Source: a virus
IMG/VR virus record: IMGVR_UViG_3300028173_000020
Span: 1 to 41,136 of that record
DNA length: 41,136 nucleotides
Strand: one strand, 5' to 3'
The translations under genes and the position numbers were made by a program. Below are positions 1 through 7,060 of the stretch, piece by piece (positions within the stretch are counted from its first letter, which is position 1; each line of letters starts with the position of its first letter). The notes below the pieces were generated by a model that saw only the letters and a list, made by a program, of their open reading frames with translations, searched no databases and was not told the origin of the DNA.

Positions 1-109
1 TCATTCCCTGCCCGATCCCGTTACAATCGACGTCCGTTCGGCCCTACCCCTGCGCGCCGTCACTGTCGAGGTCTAGAGCCATAGCCTCCTGCCACGCGCG
101 TGCGCCTCA
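1..109. other. left end, no supported gene
   Basis: No convincing gene is seen. On the minus strand an ATG at 110 overlaps the stop of the preceding gene as TGATG but opens only 16 codons. An ATG near 82 has a good GGAGG ribosome site but stops after 12 codons. The segment may be the tail of the leftward early operon, or it may join the right end if the molecule is circular or circularly permuted. Confidence 0.4.
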
Positions 110-487
110 TCACCGCTCCACTTCCCTCTTCAGATACCACAGCGCCTTGGCCAAATCCTCGCCCCTGTCCCCCTTGCGCCCCGCCCTGGCGATGTACTTG
201 AGCACGTTGCCGAGGTTGAAGTTCAGCCCCCATGCCTCGATCACCTTGATAGCCTCGAAGGGGTCGGACTCGCCGCCGTAGTGGTCGGGGTGGTCAACGG
301 CGCTCAGCGTCTCGCCCATCCGACAAGCCACACACGCCCCTTGCAGCACGTCCTCTTCCATCGCCAACGGCTTGCCGCACCCGCAGATCCGTGACCAGTT
401 CTGCCGCCACCGCTCCAACATCGCAGGGCTGCACTCGTCAACCACGGTGCGGCGCCTCGGGTCCAAGATCATGTCTGAACTTCTCAC
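110..487 (-). CDS. DUF3310 domain protein
   Basis: A 125-residue protein with a C-terminal DUF3310 domain, found in many phages near nucleotide-metabolism genes and sometimes annotated as nucleotide kinase-like. Its biochemical role is not settled. The visible signature is HPDHYGG, then EAIKVIEAWGLNFNLGNVLK, YIARAGRKG, and an EDLAKALWYLKRE end. The N-terminal half has Cys pairs (CGCGK and CVAC) that could bind zinc. The start is a GTG whose GTGA overlaps the stop of the upstream MazG fusion. Longer versions with upstream starts are possible, but the 4-nt overlap pattern seen across this block favours this one. Confidence 0.85.
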   Translation of the reverse strand: MRSSDMILDPRRRTVVDECSPAMLERWRQNWSRICGCGKPLAMEEDVLQGACVACRMGETLSAVDHPDHYGGESDPFEAIKVIEAWGLNFNLGNVLKYIARAGRKGDRGEDLAKALWYLKREVER

Positions 488-1449
488 GTCGCCCCCAGAC
501 ATCCACGACACAGGAACCCCGCCCCGTGCTCGCACACCCCGTCAGTCGTCCCGCACTCGGCGCACTGTGCCCGCCTGTCTCTCGGCTCAGCACGCGTGAA
601 CCCCGACGCCCGCAGCATGGCGTCCATCATCGGCAGGTCTTCATCCGTGCCCTGTGCTACCAACCGTGGGCGCTCGCCCACCTCAAACTCGATGCTGGCG
701 CGGCATGATCGTGCTGCCTTGGCCGCTTCGGTGGCGATCTCCCGATCCTTGCTGCACCGTGAGCACTTCCACTCACCATCAACCTTGCGAGCGGTCGCGC
801 CATCGCAGACAGAGCAATAGCCCGCCGACCCGTCGTGCGTGACCCCGGTGGCGATCTCGCGCGCTGCCAGCCCTTGGAGGTCGGAGGGTGCAGCGCACGG
901 CTCGGCATGCTCGGGGCCGACCCGATGGAACTCCCCGAGGTCATTCACGACGGTCCAAGGGTATCCCGGCAGTGCAGGGTCATAGAACGTTTTGACCACC
1001 CTGTAGACCGTGCCCTCGGTGAGGCTCGACTTTGAGTCGTGGGCATACGTGACCGACTGAACGCAGCGGACCCATTCGGGCCCGCTCCCCATCGTGGACT
1101 CGACAGCGACGAGGCGCCCCCTGCTCCGTTCCTCGCTGAACCCGTCACCGTACCGCTTGCGCAACTTCGCCACGTTGGCCTCGGCCACCTCATCGAGCGT
1201 CAGTCCGCAGGCGTCGGCGAGAACGGCGAGATACCACAGCACGTCGCCGAGTTCGGCGCGCACCTTGTCCCGGTCGAGGTCGTGGCCGAAGTAGACAACT
1301 TTCTTGAGCAGGTCAGCGCATTCCCCCGCCTCCCCTGCCAGGCCGAGGGCCCCGTGGCCGATTCGGTCCCGCGGCTCCATCTCGCGCTCGGTCCGCAGCG
1401 CTGCTTGCTGGTAGTCGTTCAACTGCCAGAACGTCGGAACGTTGCTCAT
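484..1449 (-). CDS. MazG-like pyrophosphohydrolase fused to zinc-ribbon tail
   Basis: A 321-residue protein. Residues 8-85 match the all-alpha MazG/dUTPase-like NTP pyrophosphohydrolase family, with GEAGE (E40, E43) and ELGD (E67, D70) as the metal-binding ExxE and ExxD pair. Such enzymes hydrolyse nucleoside triphosphates to monophosphates. After about residue 100 come a small beta-rich stretch (GPEWVRCVQSVTYAHD) resembling the neighbouring 57-residue protein, a CxxC zinc ribbon (YCSVCD then KCSRCS), a basic helical segment, and a second Cys cluster (CAECG, CRGC) at the C-terminus. Phage MazG proteins are usually only about 100-150 residues, so the tail is a large extension. The start is ATG 1449 with GAGGTG upstream, and ATGA overlaps the preceding gene. 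The extension's function is unknown. Confidence 0.85.
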   Translation of the reverse strand: MSNVPTFWQLNDYQQAALRTEREMEPRDRIGHGALGLAGEAGECADLLKKVVYFGHDLDRDKVRAELGDVLWYLAVLADACGLTLDEVAEANVAKLRKRYGDGFSEERSRGRLVAVESTMGSGPEWVRCVQSVTYAHDSKSSLTEGTVYRVVKTFYDPALPGYPWTVVNDLGEFHRVGPEHAEPCAAPSDLQGLAAREIATGVTHDGSAGYCSVCDGATARKVDGEWKCSRCSKDREIATEAAKAARSCRASIEFEVGERPRLVAQGTDEDLPMMDAMLRASGFTRAEPRDRRAQCAECGTTDGVCEHGAGFLCRGCLGAT

Positions 1450-1643
1450 CCCTTCACCTCGTCGTCGTCCTTGCGCAGCCTGCGCCGCCACCAGATGATC
1501 CGCGTCGATCCGAAACCCGGCCATGCTTCAGCGGTCACCGCGAAGGGCTCCCAGCCGGGCCCGCTCGGCACGCTTTCGCCGCTGCCGATCTCGGCCTCCT
1601 GCGTCTTGACTTCCCAATCCTCCGACCGGCATCCGATGCTCAT
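1446..1643 (-). CDS. small Trp-rich phage protein (GWEPF family)
   Basis: A 65-residue protein of unknown function. A GWEPFAVT motif is followed by a spacer and IIWWRRRLRK, a layout like that of the 46-residue product at 10602-10742, so the two look paralogous. Proteins of this form (W-E-P-F then W-W-R-R) recur in phage early regions without assigned function. The ATG at 1643 has GAGGTGAAGG just upstream, and the gene overlaps both neighbours by 4 nt, so translation is probably coupled. Confidence 0.7.
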   Translation of the reverse strand: MSIGCRSEDWEVKTQEAEIGSGESVPSGPGWEPFAVTAEAWPGFGSTRIIWWRRRLRKDDDEVKG

Positions 1644-1813
1644 CCCTTCACCTCAAATCTCGCCGCCGCCCACGGCCCGCAGTGCGAGCCCTCCACGGTC
1701 AGCATATCCTCGTCAATCGTCACCGCCATCACAGCGTATGTCTGCCCCTCGACCAACTTGCCCTCGGCGGTGCCGGTCGCGTCGATGCAGCGCACCTTGT
1801 CTCCGCGTTTCAC
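1640..1813 (-). CDS. small SH3-like beta protein
   Basis: A 57-residue protein starting at a GTG with a strong GGAGGAG site 5 nt upstream. A reading through upstream codons would give 123 residues, but that part lies over RusA in another frame and looks non-coding. The sequence (KRGDKVRCIDA, then LVEGQTYAV) fits a small beta barrel of the kind found in many short phage proteins. It resembles the middle of the MazG fusion. The function is unknown. GTGA overlaps the end of rusA. Confidence 0.7.
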   Translation of the reverse strand: MKRGDKVRCIDATGTAEGKLVEGQTYAVMAVTIDEDMLTVEGSHCGPWAAARFEVKG

Positions 1814-2226
1814 CCGATCTCCTCCACTGTCACCACGACACAGGGCCCCTCGCCCTTGGCTGCGTACCACTTGCTTCCGCTCCACTCGCAGATCTGGGCG
1901 TCGTCCACGTAGACAATGCCGCTCATCGCGTCCTCGATTGCCTTCTGCACGTTCGTTCCATCCGGCGTCGCCAGACACCGGACCCGCCCCTCCGGGTCCG
2001 CCTTGCGACACAGCCGCTTCGGCCTCGGTTTCACCACGACCACCTCAAGGCGAATCGGCCCATCGGACGGCGGGCCCTTCCAGTGCCACCGCGCCAGGGT
2101 CGCCACCTTGTCCTCGTAGTCCCTGGTCTTCTGCGGGGTCACGCTGCGCGTCTTGCCGCCTCGGGAGTAGGTGCGGGCGCGCTGTTTGCCCACAGGTGGG
2201 CCGGGGATCGTGAAGGTTGCTTTCAC
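1810..2226 (-). CDS. rusA: RusA-family Holliday junction resolvase
   Basis: A 138-residue endodeoxyribonuclease of the RusA family. These dimeric, magnesium-dependent enzymes cut four-way DNA junctions during phage recombination and before packaging. Typical features are the N-terminal FTIPGPPVGKQRAR strand and basic loop, and the catalytic segment PDGTNVQKAIEDAM followed by GIVYVDDAQI, which supplies the conserved Asp residues. The length fits the family. The start is GTG 2226, overlapping the upstream stop as GTGA, with GGTGGAAGG before it. In this genome it would act with the exonuclease and RecT-like pair encoded on the plus strand at 12461-14309. Confidence 0.88.
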   Translation of the reverse strand: MKATFTIPGPPVGKQRARTYSRGGKTRSVTPQKTRDYEDKVATLARWHWKGPPSDGPIRLEVVVVKPRPKRLCRKADPEGRVRCLATPDGTNVQKAIEDAMSGIVYVDDAQICEWSGSKWYAAKGEGPCVVVTVEEIG

Positions 2227-2450
2227 CCTTCCACCGCCTGGAACACCCGCTCCGTCAGCACATACTCACCCGTCCGCCCCTTCTCGTGGACCTTGGACAG
2301 CTGCCGCACGTCGGCCACCCGATGCCCCGCCGACTCCGCTGCTCGCCTGGCCTCGGGAGCCGTCGCCGCGTGGACGATGACGCGCGTCCGCTTGCCGGTG
2401 ACGACGATCCAGGTGATGTAGCCGTTCTCCACTGCTTCCGTCGGTGTCAT
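2223..2450 (-). CDS. hypothetical protein
   Basis: A 75-residue protein with no family recognised. It begins TPTEAVENGYITWIVVTGK and continues as an alternating beta/alpha pattern with a helical ATAPEARRAAESAGH segment, as in small modulator or double-stranded-RNA-binding-like folds, though no assignment is justified. The start is ATG 2450, whose ATGA overlaps the upstream stop and which has GAGGTGGG 8 nt before it. A GTG three codons earlier lacks a properly spaced ribosome site. Confidence 0.6.
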   Translation of the reverse strand: MTPTEAVENGYITWIVVTGKRTRVIVHAATAPEARRAAESAGHRVADVRQLSKVHEKGRTGEYVLTERVFQAVEG

Positions 2451-2680
2451 GCGTCCCACCTCGTCACGGGCACCGCGCGCCCAATGCTCGCGATCTCAGC
2501 CCCTATCCACACCAGATCCACCGCCCATGCGGGCAAGACCGCGTCGAGAAACTCGTACAGGTCCGCCTGCGTCAGGTCCGTCTCCACAGGCTCCCCGTCC
2601 CGCTCGACTTGGTACAGCCCGTACGGGTCGGCGTACTCGGAGGGCCAGACCACCTCCGTCAACGTTGCGGTCCATTTCAT
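2447..2680 (-). CDS. hypothetical acidic protein
   Basis: A 77-residue acidic protein starting MKWTATLTEVVWPSEYADPY, with a GLYQVERDGEPVETDL strand segment and a C-terminal WIGAEIASIG. No family is recognised. It is bounded by ATGA overlaps on both sides, between the small protein at 2223 and the methyltransferase at 2677, so it is almost certainly translated as part of the leftward early operon. Confidence 0.6.
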   Translation of the reverse strand: MKWTATLTEVVWPSEYADPYGLYQVERDGEPVETDLTQADLYEFLDAVLPAWAVDLVWIGAEIASIGRAVPVTRWDA

Positions 2681-3210
2681 ACCGCCTCCACTAGTTCAAG
2701 TTGAAACGGGCGCGCAGCCGCCTGCCAATTCCGATGCGCTCGGGCTACGGCGCCGCTGCCGGGGAACACGTCAACGAACTCGTCTTCAACCGTCAGGCCG
2801 AGCAGGTCGAACAGCCACAGGCTGAAGCCGACGGGCTTGACGCCCGTGAGCCCCTTCTTGAGCGTGATGGACTCGGCGACCCAATCGCGCACCGTTGGCA
2901 CGTCGCGCCCGAGGCTCTTGACTGCGGGCTTCCAGATGACCGGCTCCCAGCAGTAGGCCGGGTTGACTCCCGGCTTGAAGGACGCGAACGGTTTGACCCA
3001 CGCGGCGACCCTCACGCCTTCCGGGCACATGGGCAGGATGTCACGCAGCGCAGGGCTCGACGTGGACAGCGCCCAACCGTCGAAGTGAGAATCCAGCCAC
3101 CCGATCAGAACGCGGTGGTTGACCTCGCAGCAGTTTGGATCGTCGGCGTATAACTTCGCCTGTCCCGGATACGGCGGGTCCGCGTACCCGATGCACTTCA
3201 CACCGGCCAT
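2677..3210 (-). CDS. DNA methyltransferase, short DPPY type
   Basis: A 177-residue S-adenosylmethionine-dependent DNA methyltransferase-like protein. The catalytic motif ADPPYPG lies at residues 10-16 and the AdoMet-binding motif DVFPGSGAV at 147-155, a permuted order like the beta class of amino-methyltransferases. GVKPVGFSLWLFDLLGL before motif I resembles the K-P helix of that class. At 177 residues it is short and has little room for a target-recognition domain, as in phage modification or orphan methyltransferases. No restriction partner is adjacent. It overlaps the helicase gene by 13 nt. Adenine or N4-cytosine specificity cannot be told from sequence. Confidence 0.78.
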   Translation of the reverse strand: MAGVKCIGYADPPYPGQAKLYADDPNCCEVNHRVLIGWLDSHFDGWALSTSSPALRDILPMCPEGVRVAAWVKPFASFKPGVNPAYCWEPVIWKPAVKSLGRDVPTVRDWVAESITLKKGLTGVKPVGFSLWLFDLLGLTVEDEFVDVFPGSGAVARAHRNWQAAARPFQLELVEAV

Positions 3211-4547
3211 GCCTGCCCCCCCTTCTGGTCGATCATCATCTGAATCTCGGCGGCGCTCGGCGTCCTGAACTTCTGGATGGTGCCGTCGAAGAACATCACG
3301 TCATCCCCGGTCATCCCGTTCCGATTCTTGGCGCAGATCACCGTCGTCATCGGCTCGGCGCGGTCGCGGTGGAGAAATGTCACCATGTCCGCAGCCTCCT
3401 CGATGCCTCCCGACCCTCGGAGGTGGGACAGCTGGGGCTTGACGCCCTCGGCCTCCCGGTTGCACTGAGCCAGGCACAGCACGCGAACCTGGAGCCGTTT
3501 GGCGAGCGCCTTGATCATCTTGGCGATGCGTCCGTAGAACTCGGTGTCCGACAGCCGCTCCTGGCCGGGACCGCGCACCATCTCGTGCATGTGGTCCACC
3601 ACGAAGAACTGCACGCCCTGCCGTGCCGCCTTCCAGATGTGGGCGCCGAGGTCTTGCGGCGTGAATCCGGCCTTGTCCACGATGCGCACACCGGTCTTCA
3701 TCCACCATACCGTGGCCTCGAGGAGTTCCGACAGCGCCTCGTCGTCGAGTTCGCCCCGAATGATGTCCGCCAGTTTGATCCCGCTCTTGCGGCTCAGGGC
3801 GCGCATCGTGAGCTCGGCGTGGCTCATCTCAAGCGTGATGTAGTCCGTCCGCGCCATGTCAGGAGGGGTGCCGATGCCAACCGCAGCATGCGCGATTAGC
3901 TCCAGCGCGAAGGCGGTCTTGCCGATGCCCGACCGCGCCGCCAGGAACATCGCATTGCCGGGGAGCACGCCGATCCCGTGGTTGCATCGCCGGTCGTACG
4001 ATGCCACGCCGGTCTTGAGTCCGAGGTGAGCAAGTCCGCCGCCCTCGCGGGTGGCCTCGACACTCGCGAACACCTGCTGGCCTGACTCTTTGGCGGTGAA
4101 CACGCCGTCATGCGTCGGGGCCTGCAACTCCATCATCTGCGCGGTGCCAGCCTCGACAGCTGCCGCCACATCCCCGGAGCGCGCCGCCTGGATGATGGTG
4201 CCGGCCTCGGCGATGACGCCCCGACGGCGGGAAGCGTCGAGTACCAGGTCCGCGTGGTGCAGCGCCTCTTCCTTGGCGACGCCCTCCCCTGCCAACTTCG
4301 TGATCTCGACTGCGCCGCCAGCCTCCTTGATGCCGCCGTCCTTCCGGAGACGGGTGGTCACGCCGACGATGCCGATGGGGTGGCCGTTCTCGTCGAGCCA
4401 GCCGATAGCCTGCCAGATGCGGCGGTGGCCTTCCTTGTGGAAGTCGAGGGCGGTGACGTGGCCAACGTCCATGAAGTCGATGCGGCGGGACAGGACGGAG
4501 GCGATGAGGCTGCGTTCGGCCTCGATGTTCTGGACGGGTTCGATCAC
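3198..4547 (-). CDS. dnaB: DnaB-like replicative helicase
   Basis: A 449-residue RecA-fold hexameric helicase that unwinds DNA at the phage fork. The N-terminal all-helical DnaB domain is visible from IEAERSLIASVL, followed by a linker. The core has Walker A ARSGIGKT (204-211), a catalytic Glu in TLEMS (E240), Walker B FFVVDHMHEM (D318), the Gln motif LAQCNREAEG (Q361) and the LRGSGGIEEAADMV segment (377-389), then KNRNG near the arginine finger. Only DH replaces the usual DY after Walker B. The start is GTG 4547 with AGGAG 7 nt upstream and a GTGA overlap. An ORF reading further upstream is the initiator's opposite-frame shadow. Confidence 0.93.
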   Translation of the reverse strand: MIEPVQNIEAERSLIASVLSRRIDFMDVGHVTALDFHKEGHRRIWQAIGWLDENGHPIGIVGVTTRLRKDGGIKEAGGAVEITKLAGEGVAKEEALHHADLVLDASRRRGVIAEAGTIIQAARSGDVAAAVEAGTAQMMELQAPTHDGVFTAKESGQQVFASVEATREGGGLAHLGLKTGVASYDRRCNHGIGVLPGNAMFLAARSGIGKTAFALELIAHAAVGIGTPPDMARTDYITLEMSHAELTMRALSRKSGIKLADIIRGELDDEALSELLEATVWWMKTGVRIVDKAGFTPQDLGAHIWKAARQGVQFFVVDHMHEMVRGPGQERLSDTEFYGRIAKMIKALAKRLQVRVLCLAQCNREAEGVKPQLSHLRGSGGIEEAADMVTFLHRDRAEPMTTVICAKNRNGMTGDDVMFFDGTIQKFRTPSAAEIQMMIDQKGGQAWPV

Positions 4548-5467
4548 TGCTGGACTCCTGCGAGGGCGAGGATCGCGGCCACCTTGGCCATGCCCTCGGG
4601 GTTGGGGGGCTTGTATTCTTCGGGGGGTTGCGGGGCGGGCTGGGCCGCTCGCTGGGCGTTCTGGATCAGGATGGCCTTGGCTTTCGTCCCCCAATTCGAC
4701 CACCCCGTGACGAGATAGATGATGTCGCAGGAGGCGCTGCGGTCGAATCGGCCACCCTTTGTGGCTTCAGCCTCGCGGCGCATGGCCTCGCATGCCGCTT
4801 CCCATGTGGCCCTCGACGCGGGGTGGTTGCGGTCGTACAGGTCGAGCGTTTCCCGGAGGGCGTCGATCCGCTTGCCTGACCTGCCGCCGGGGTTCCTGGC
4901 GTTGAGGGTCAGCTTCTTGCCGAAGATCCGGTTGAAGGCGTCGAGCCTCCATTTGATCTCTTCAAGGTCTTCTGCCGCCTTGCGCTGCTTCTTGGACTGC
5001 CTTGGCGGCTCGTCGGGGGTCAGGGTGAGTTGAGCGGGAGCAGGCGCGCTTGCGCGCACTTGTTCTTTGGTCTGTTCAATGGGGGGTTCTTGGGTGGGTT
5101 CACTCTTCACGCGTGAGGACACAGAGTCCCGGACATCGGACACAGAGTCCCGGACATCGGACACAGAGTCCCGGACATCGGACACAGAGTCCCGGACATC
5201 GGACGGCTTGAGCAGGTCGAAACCATCCTGCATCCGGCCATTCACCCGCCTCTTTTCTCGGGTTGCTGCGCCTGATTCGACCAGTGTTGCGAGTGCTCGC
5301 GTGACGGTCTTCTCAGAACACCCGGCCATCTCGGCGATGCGCGATCGGGAGGGGTAGCACCAGCCCGTTTGGTGGTCCCGGTGCGACAGGAGGACCAGCG
5401 CCACAACCTTGACGGTCGTGGGCCAAGCCTGTGCCCAGATGTGATCCTCGGCCTCAAACCGCTTCAC
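4544..5467 (-). CDS. replication initiator-like protein with in-gene iterons
   Basis: A 307-residue protein. Residues 10-80 form a winged-helix/HTH domain (CYPSRSRIAEMAGCSEKTV is the helix-turn-helix). Residues 90-117 are four copies of a 7-residue DVRDSVS unit encoded by exact 21-bp repeats. A Pro/Ala linker follows, then a helical basic domain (DLEEIKWRLDAFNRIFGKKL) and a C-terminal domain (CDIIYLVTGWSNWGTKAKAI). A DNA-binding N-terminus, iterons inside the gene and an adjacent helicase gene match the organisation of lambda O and similar initiators, so it probably binds the repeats and recruits the helicase. The start is GTG 5467 with a GTGA overlap. That it is the initiator is inference. 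Confidence 0.72.
   Translation of the reverse strand: MKRFEAEDHIWAQAWPTTVKVVALVLLSHRDHQTGWCYPSRSRIAEMAGCSEKTVTRALATLVESGAATREKRRVNGRMQDGFDLLKPSDVRDSVSDVRDSVSDVRDSVSDVRDSVSSRVKSEPTQEPPIEQTKEQVRASAPAPAQLTLTPDEPPRQSKKQRKAAEDLEEIKWRLDAFNRIFGKKLTLNARNPGGRSGKRIDALRETLDLYDRNHPASRATWEAACEAMRREAEATKGGRFDRSASCDIIYLVTGWSNWGTKAKAILIQNAQRAAQPAPQPPEEYKPPNPEGMAKVAAILALAGVQQ
5118..5201 (-). repeat. four 21-bp tandem repeats, candidate origin iterons
   Basis: Four exact head-to-tail copies of a 21-bp unit lie at 5118-5138, 5139-5159, 5160-5180 and 5181-5201. Each contains the inverted half-sites GGAC and GTCC (minus-strand GGACTCTGTGTCC). The unit lies in frame in the initiator gene and is translated as DVRDSVS. 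Perfect identity even at third codon positions argues for a DNA-level role or very recent expansion. Confidence 0.75.
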
Positions 5468-5748
5468 TGTGTCACCATGCTGGCCATGGCGGACGCTACG
5501 ACGGCGGCAGACCTCTTCTTGCCCGACCGTTTGAGATGGTCCCACTGAATGAGCCCGACGACCTGGACACTCATCCCGTACTCGCTTGCGAGCGAGGACA
5601 GGTATCCGACTTCTTCGGCCACCATGGCGTCAAAGCGGGGCTTGTCCGGCCTTCGGTACTTGGGCCGATTTGCGGACATCCACGCGCTCATGGCGGCGGA
5701 CATCTCGTCAATGTACCCTTGTGGCTTGTCCTGAAACTTCATCACCAT
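5464..5748 (-). CDS. hypothetical protein upstream of initiator
   Basis: A 94-residue helical protein rich in Met, Ala and Lys (YIDEMSAAMSAWMSANRPKY, then RFDAMVAEEVGYLSSLASEYG) with a basic HLKRSGKKRS segment. No family is recognised. The start is uncertain: ATG 5748, ATG 5742 or an upstream TTG are in frame and none has a strong ribosome site. A GGGG run sits 6 nt before ATG 5742. It is the first gene after a 198-nt gap and its stop overlaps the initiator GTG, so it may be a replication accessory protein. That is only positional inference. Confidence 0.6.
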   Translation of the reverse strand: MVMKFQDKPQGYIDEMSAAMSAWMSANRPKYRRPDKPRFDAMVAEEVGYLSSLASEYGMSVQVVGLIQWDHLKRSGKKRSAAVVASAMASMVTQ

Positions 5749-5946
5749 CCCCGCACGCAAAGAACCCGAGACTCATGTGTGGGCTCCGCTGGCATGGCAC
5801 GCCGTCGGATAAGGACGTACGCAATTCGTCCGCCCACGCATGGGACTCGGGTCCCGGTGAGTATGACCTGCTGCCGAGCGTCGGCTGTCGGGGTGCCATC
5901 CCGAGGTCAAGTGAAAGTTACGACGGGTCCGAATCCCCGTCAAGTG
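5749..5946. other. 198-nt structured intergenic region
   Basis: No gene is supported. Four short inverted repeats follow one another: 5842-5855 (GGGAC/GTCCC), 5873-5885 (GCCGA/TCGGC), 5888-5904 (TCGGG/CCCGA with a 7-nt loop) and 5922-5941 (GACGGG/CCCGTC with an 8-nt loop). On the minus strand the 8-mer CACTTGAC occurs twice, near 5940 and 5910. It is the only sizeable gap within the leftward early operon, so it may hold a promoter, processing site or attenuator upstream of the initiator genes. Confidence 0.4.
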
Positions 5947-6633
5947 CTATCCGAAGTTGAGCACGCCTTGCGCCATGCGCTTGGCGGCAATAGCACAATA
6001 GCGTTCCTCGATCTCGATGCCTATTGCCTTGCGGCCAAGGTCTTTCGCGGCGCGCAGCACCGGACCGCAGCCCATGTAGGGGTCGAGGATGTAGCCCTCG
6101 GCGGGGGTGTTGCGCAGCGTCAGCGCCCACGACATCAAAGCGACGGGCTTCTGCGTGGGGTGAAAGCGAGTGCCGCGTTCACTGTCCCTAAACGCTCCCG
6201 ACCACATGTGGCGAAAGCACATCGGGCGGGTCAGGTAGTTCGTCCACGCGAATTCGATCTCAGCCTGCTTTAGGTCGAGTCCGTTGCGGGTGGCCTTGTC
6301 CCACGCAACCCACCCCTTGGCGTCGGGCAACCTGCTCGCGTAGTGGTTCGACCCCCAGAGCATCGTCGGCACGTTGAGATCGAGCAGCCACGCAGGGTCG
6401 AACGGCTCCGCGTCACCGGCGATGGGCTTGCTTCCTTTTCGCCTCGCGTCTCCTTTCCAGCCCCAGCCAGCGTTCTCGACGACGCTGATCCCGTACGGCA
6501 CATCCGCCAGAATCAGTCCCGGCTTTGGCAGGTCAGGCACGATCTCCCGACAATCCCCGTGGATTATGCAGACAGAATCATCGCAGTAGAAGTACTCCCT
6601 CACGGGCGGCCACGCCCTATCCAATGCGTCCAT
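5947..6633 (-). CDS. DNA methyltransferase, HPTQKP/DPYMGCG type
   Basis: A 228-residue AdoMet-dependent DNA methyltransferase. CDDSVCIIHGDCREI leads into the catalytic segment LILADVPYG (44-48), HPTQKP lies at 158-163 and motif I YILDPYMGCGPVLRAAKDLG at 181-200, with GIEIEERYC after it. The order is that of beta-type adenine or N4-cytosine methyltransferases. The catalytic motif reads DVPY rather than the usual D/N-P-P-Y, so activity or specificity could differ. The start is ATG 6633 with GGAGG just upstream, inside the end of the HNH gene (17-nt overlap). A 14-codon relic at 7016-7060 resembles residues 13-25 of this protein. Confidence 0.82.
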   Translation of the reverse strand: MDALDRAWPPVREYFYCDDSVCIIHGDCREIVPDLPKPGLILADVPYGISVVENAGWGWKGDARRKGSKPIAGDAEPFDPAWLLDLNVPTMLWGSNHYASRLPDAKGWVAWDKATRNGLDLKQAEIEFAWTNYLTRPMCFRHMWSGAFRDSERGTRFHPTQKPVALMSWALTLRNTPAEGYILDPYMGCGPVLRAAKDLGRKAIGIEIEERYCAIAAKRMAQGVLNFG

Positions 6634-6964
6634 GCGCCTCCATGTGGCAACGGCGACAGAGCACCATGATGTTGCCGGGTTCATTGTTTAGGGTGTTACC
6701 ATCGACATGGTGGCGCTCGGACTTGGCCGCGTTGCACTTTTCACACGGGCCTATGTCAGGGTATGCGCGCAGCGCGCGCGCTCGGCCTGCCTTCACTGAG
6801 GCATCGTCACCTGCCCACGCGTGATGCTCCGCGCCCCAACGCTTTCTCTTTTCGATATGGTCCACGGACTGCTTGAAGCCGACGCGAGGACCCGGCCTCC
6901 GTTTGGGGACATCCTCCCCTCGCTTCCTGGCTCTGTACCGCGCCGCACGTTCCTTTTCGGTCAT
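6617..6964 (-). CDS. HNH endonuclease
   Basis: A 115-residue HNH nuclease. The C-terminal half carries the zinc-binding and catalytic frame CEKCNAAKSERHHVDG, then NTLNNEPGNIMVLCRRC and HMEAHGR. The N-terminal half is basic (YRARKRGEDVPKRRPGPR) and probably binds DNA. Free-standing HNH genes of this size in phages are often homing endonucleases, and some assist packaging. Here the gene lies between a methyltransferase and what looks like a fragment of a methyltransferase start, so a mobile origin is plausible. The start is ATG 6964, preceded by GGTGGAG. Confidence 0.87.
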   Translation of the reverse strand: MTEKERAARYRARKRGEDVPKRRPGPRVGFKQSVDHIEKRKRWGAEHHAWAGDDASVKAGRARALRAYPDIGPCEKCNAAKSERHHVDGNTLNNEPGNIMVLCRRCHMEAHGRIG

Positions 6965-7015
6965 GTCTCCACCTTGGTAGTTCGTGACGAACAGTGCCGC
7001 GGCCGCGCATGGAAG

Positions 7016-7060
7016 TCAATGATAGATCGTAACCGCGTCGTCTTGGTAGTACGGCTCCAT
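7016..7060 (-). pseudogene. 14-codon methyltransferase N-terminal remnant
   Basis: An ATG at 7060 overlaps the upstream stop as TGATG and reads MEPYYQDDAVTIYH before a TGA at 7016-7018. This resembles the usual opening of phage DNA methyltransferases, which continue with GDC. It aligns with residues 13-25 of the downstream methyltransferase (EYFYCDDSVCIIH; 7 of 13 identical). Past the stop about 50 nt are non-coding before the HNH start. I read it as a leftover start of a methyltransferase gene broken when the HNH segment arrived. An expressed leader peptide is the alternative. Confidence 0.55.

Noticed and set aside
1039-2421. Long plus-strand reading frame (460 codons) over the early block
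   Set aside because: It lies antisense to MazG, rusA and two small genes with clear motifs and chained starts; such frames are frequent opposite GC-rich genes.
5888-5941. tRNA-Gly(GCC)-like interpretation: a 7-nt loop with anticodon-like GCC followed by a T-arm-like stem
   Set aside because: No acceptor stem pairs across it, the T-loop has 8 nt, and the upstream stem-loop is too short for a D-arm.
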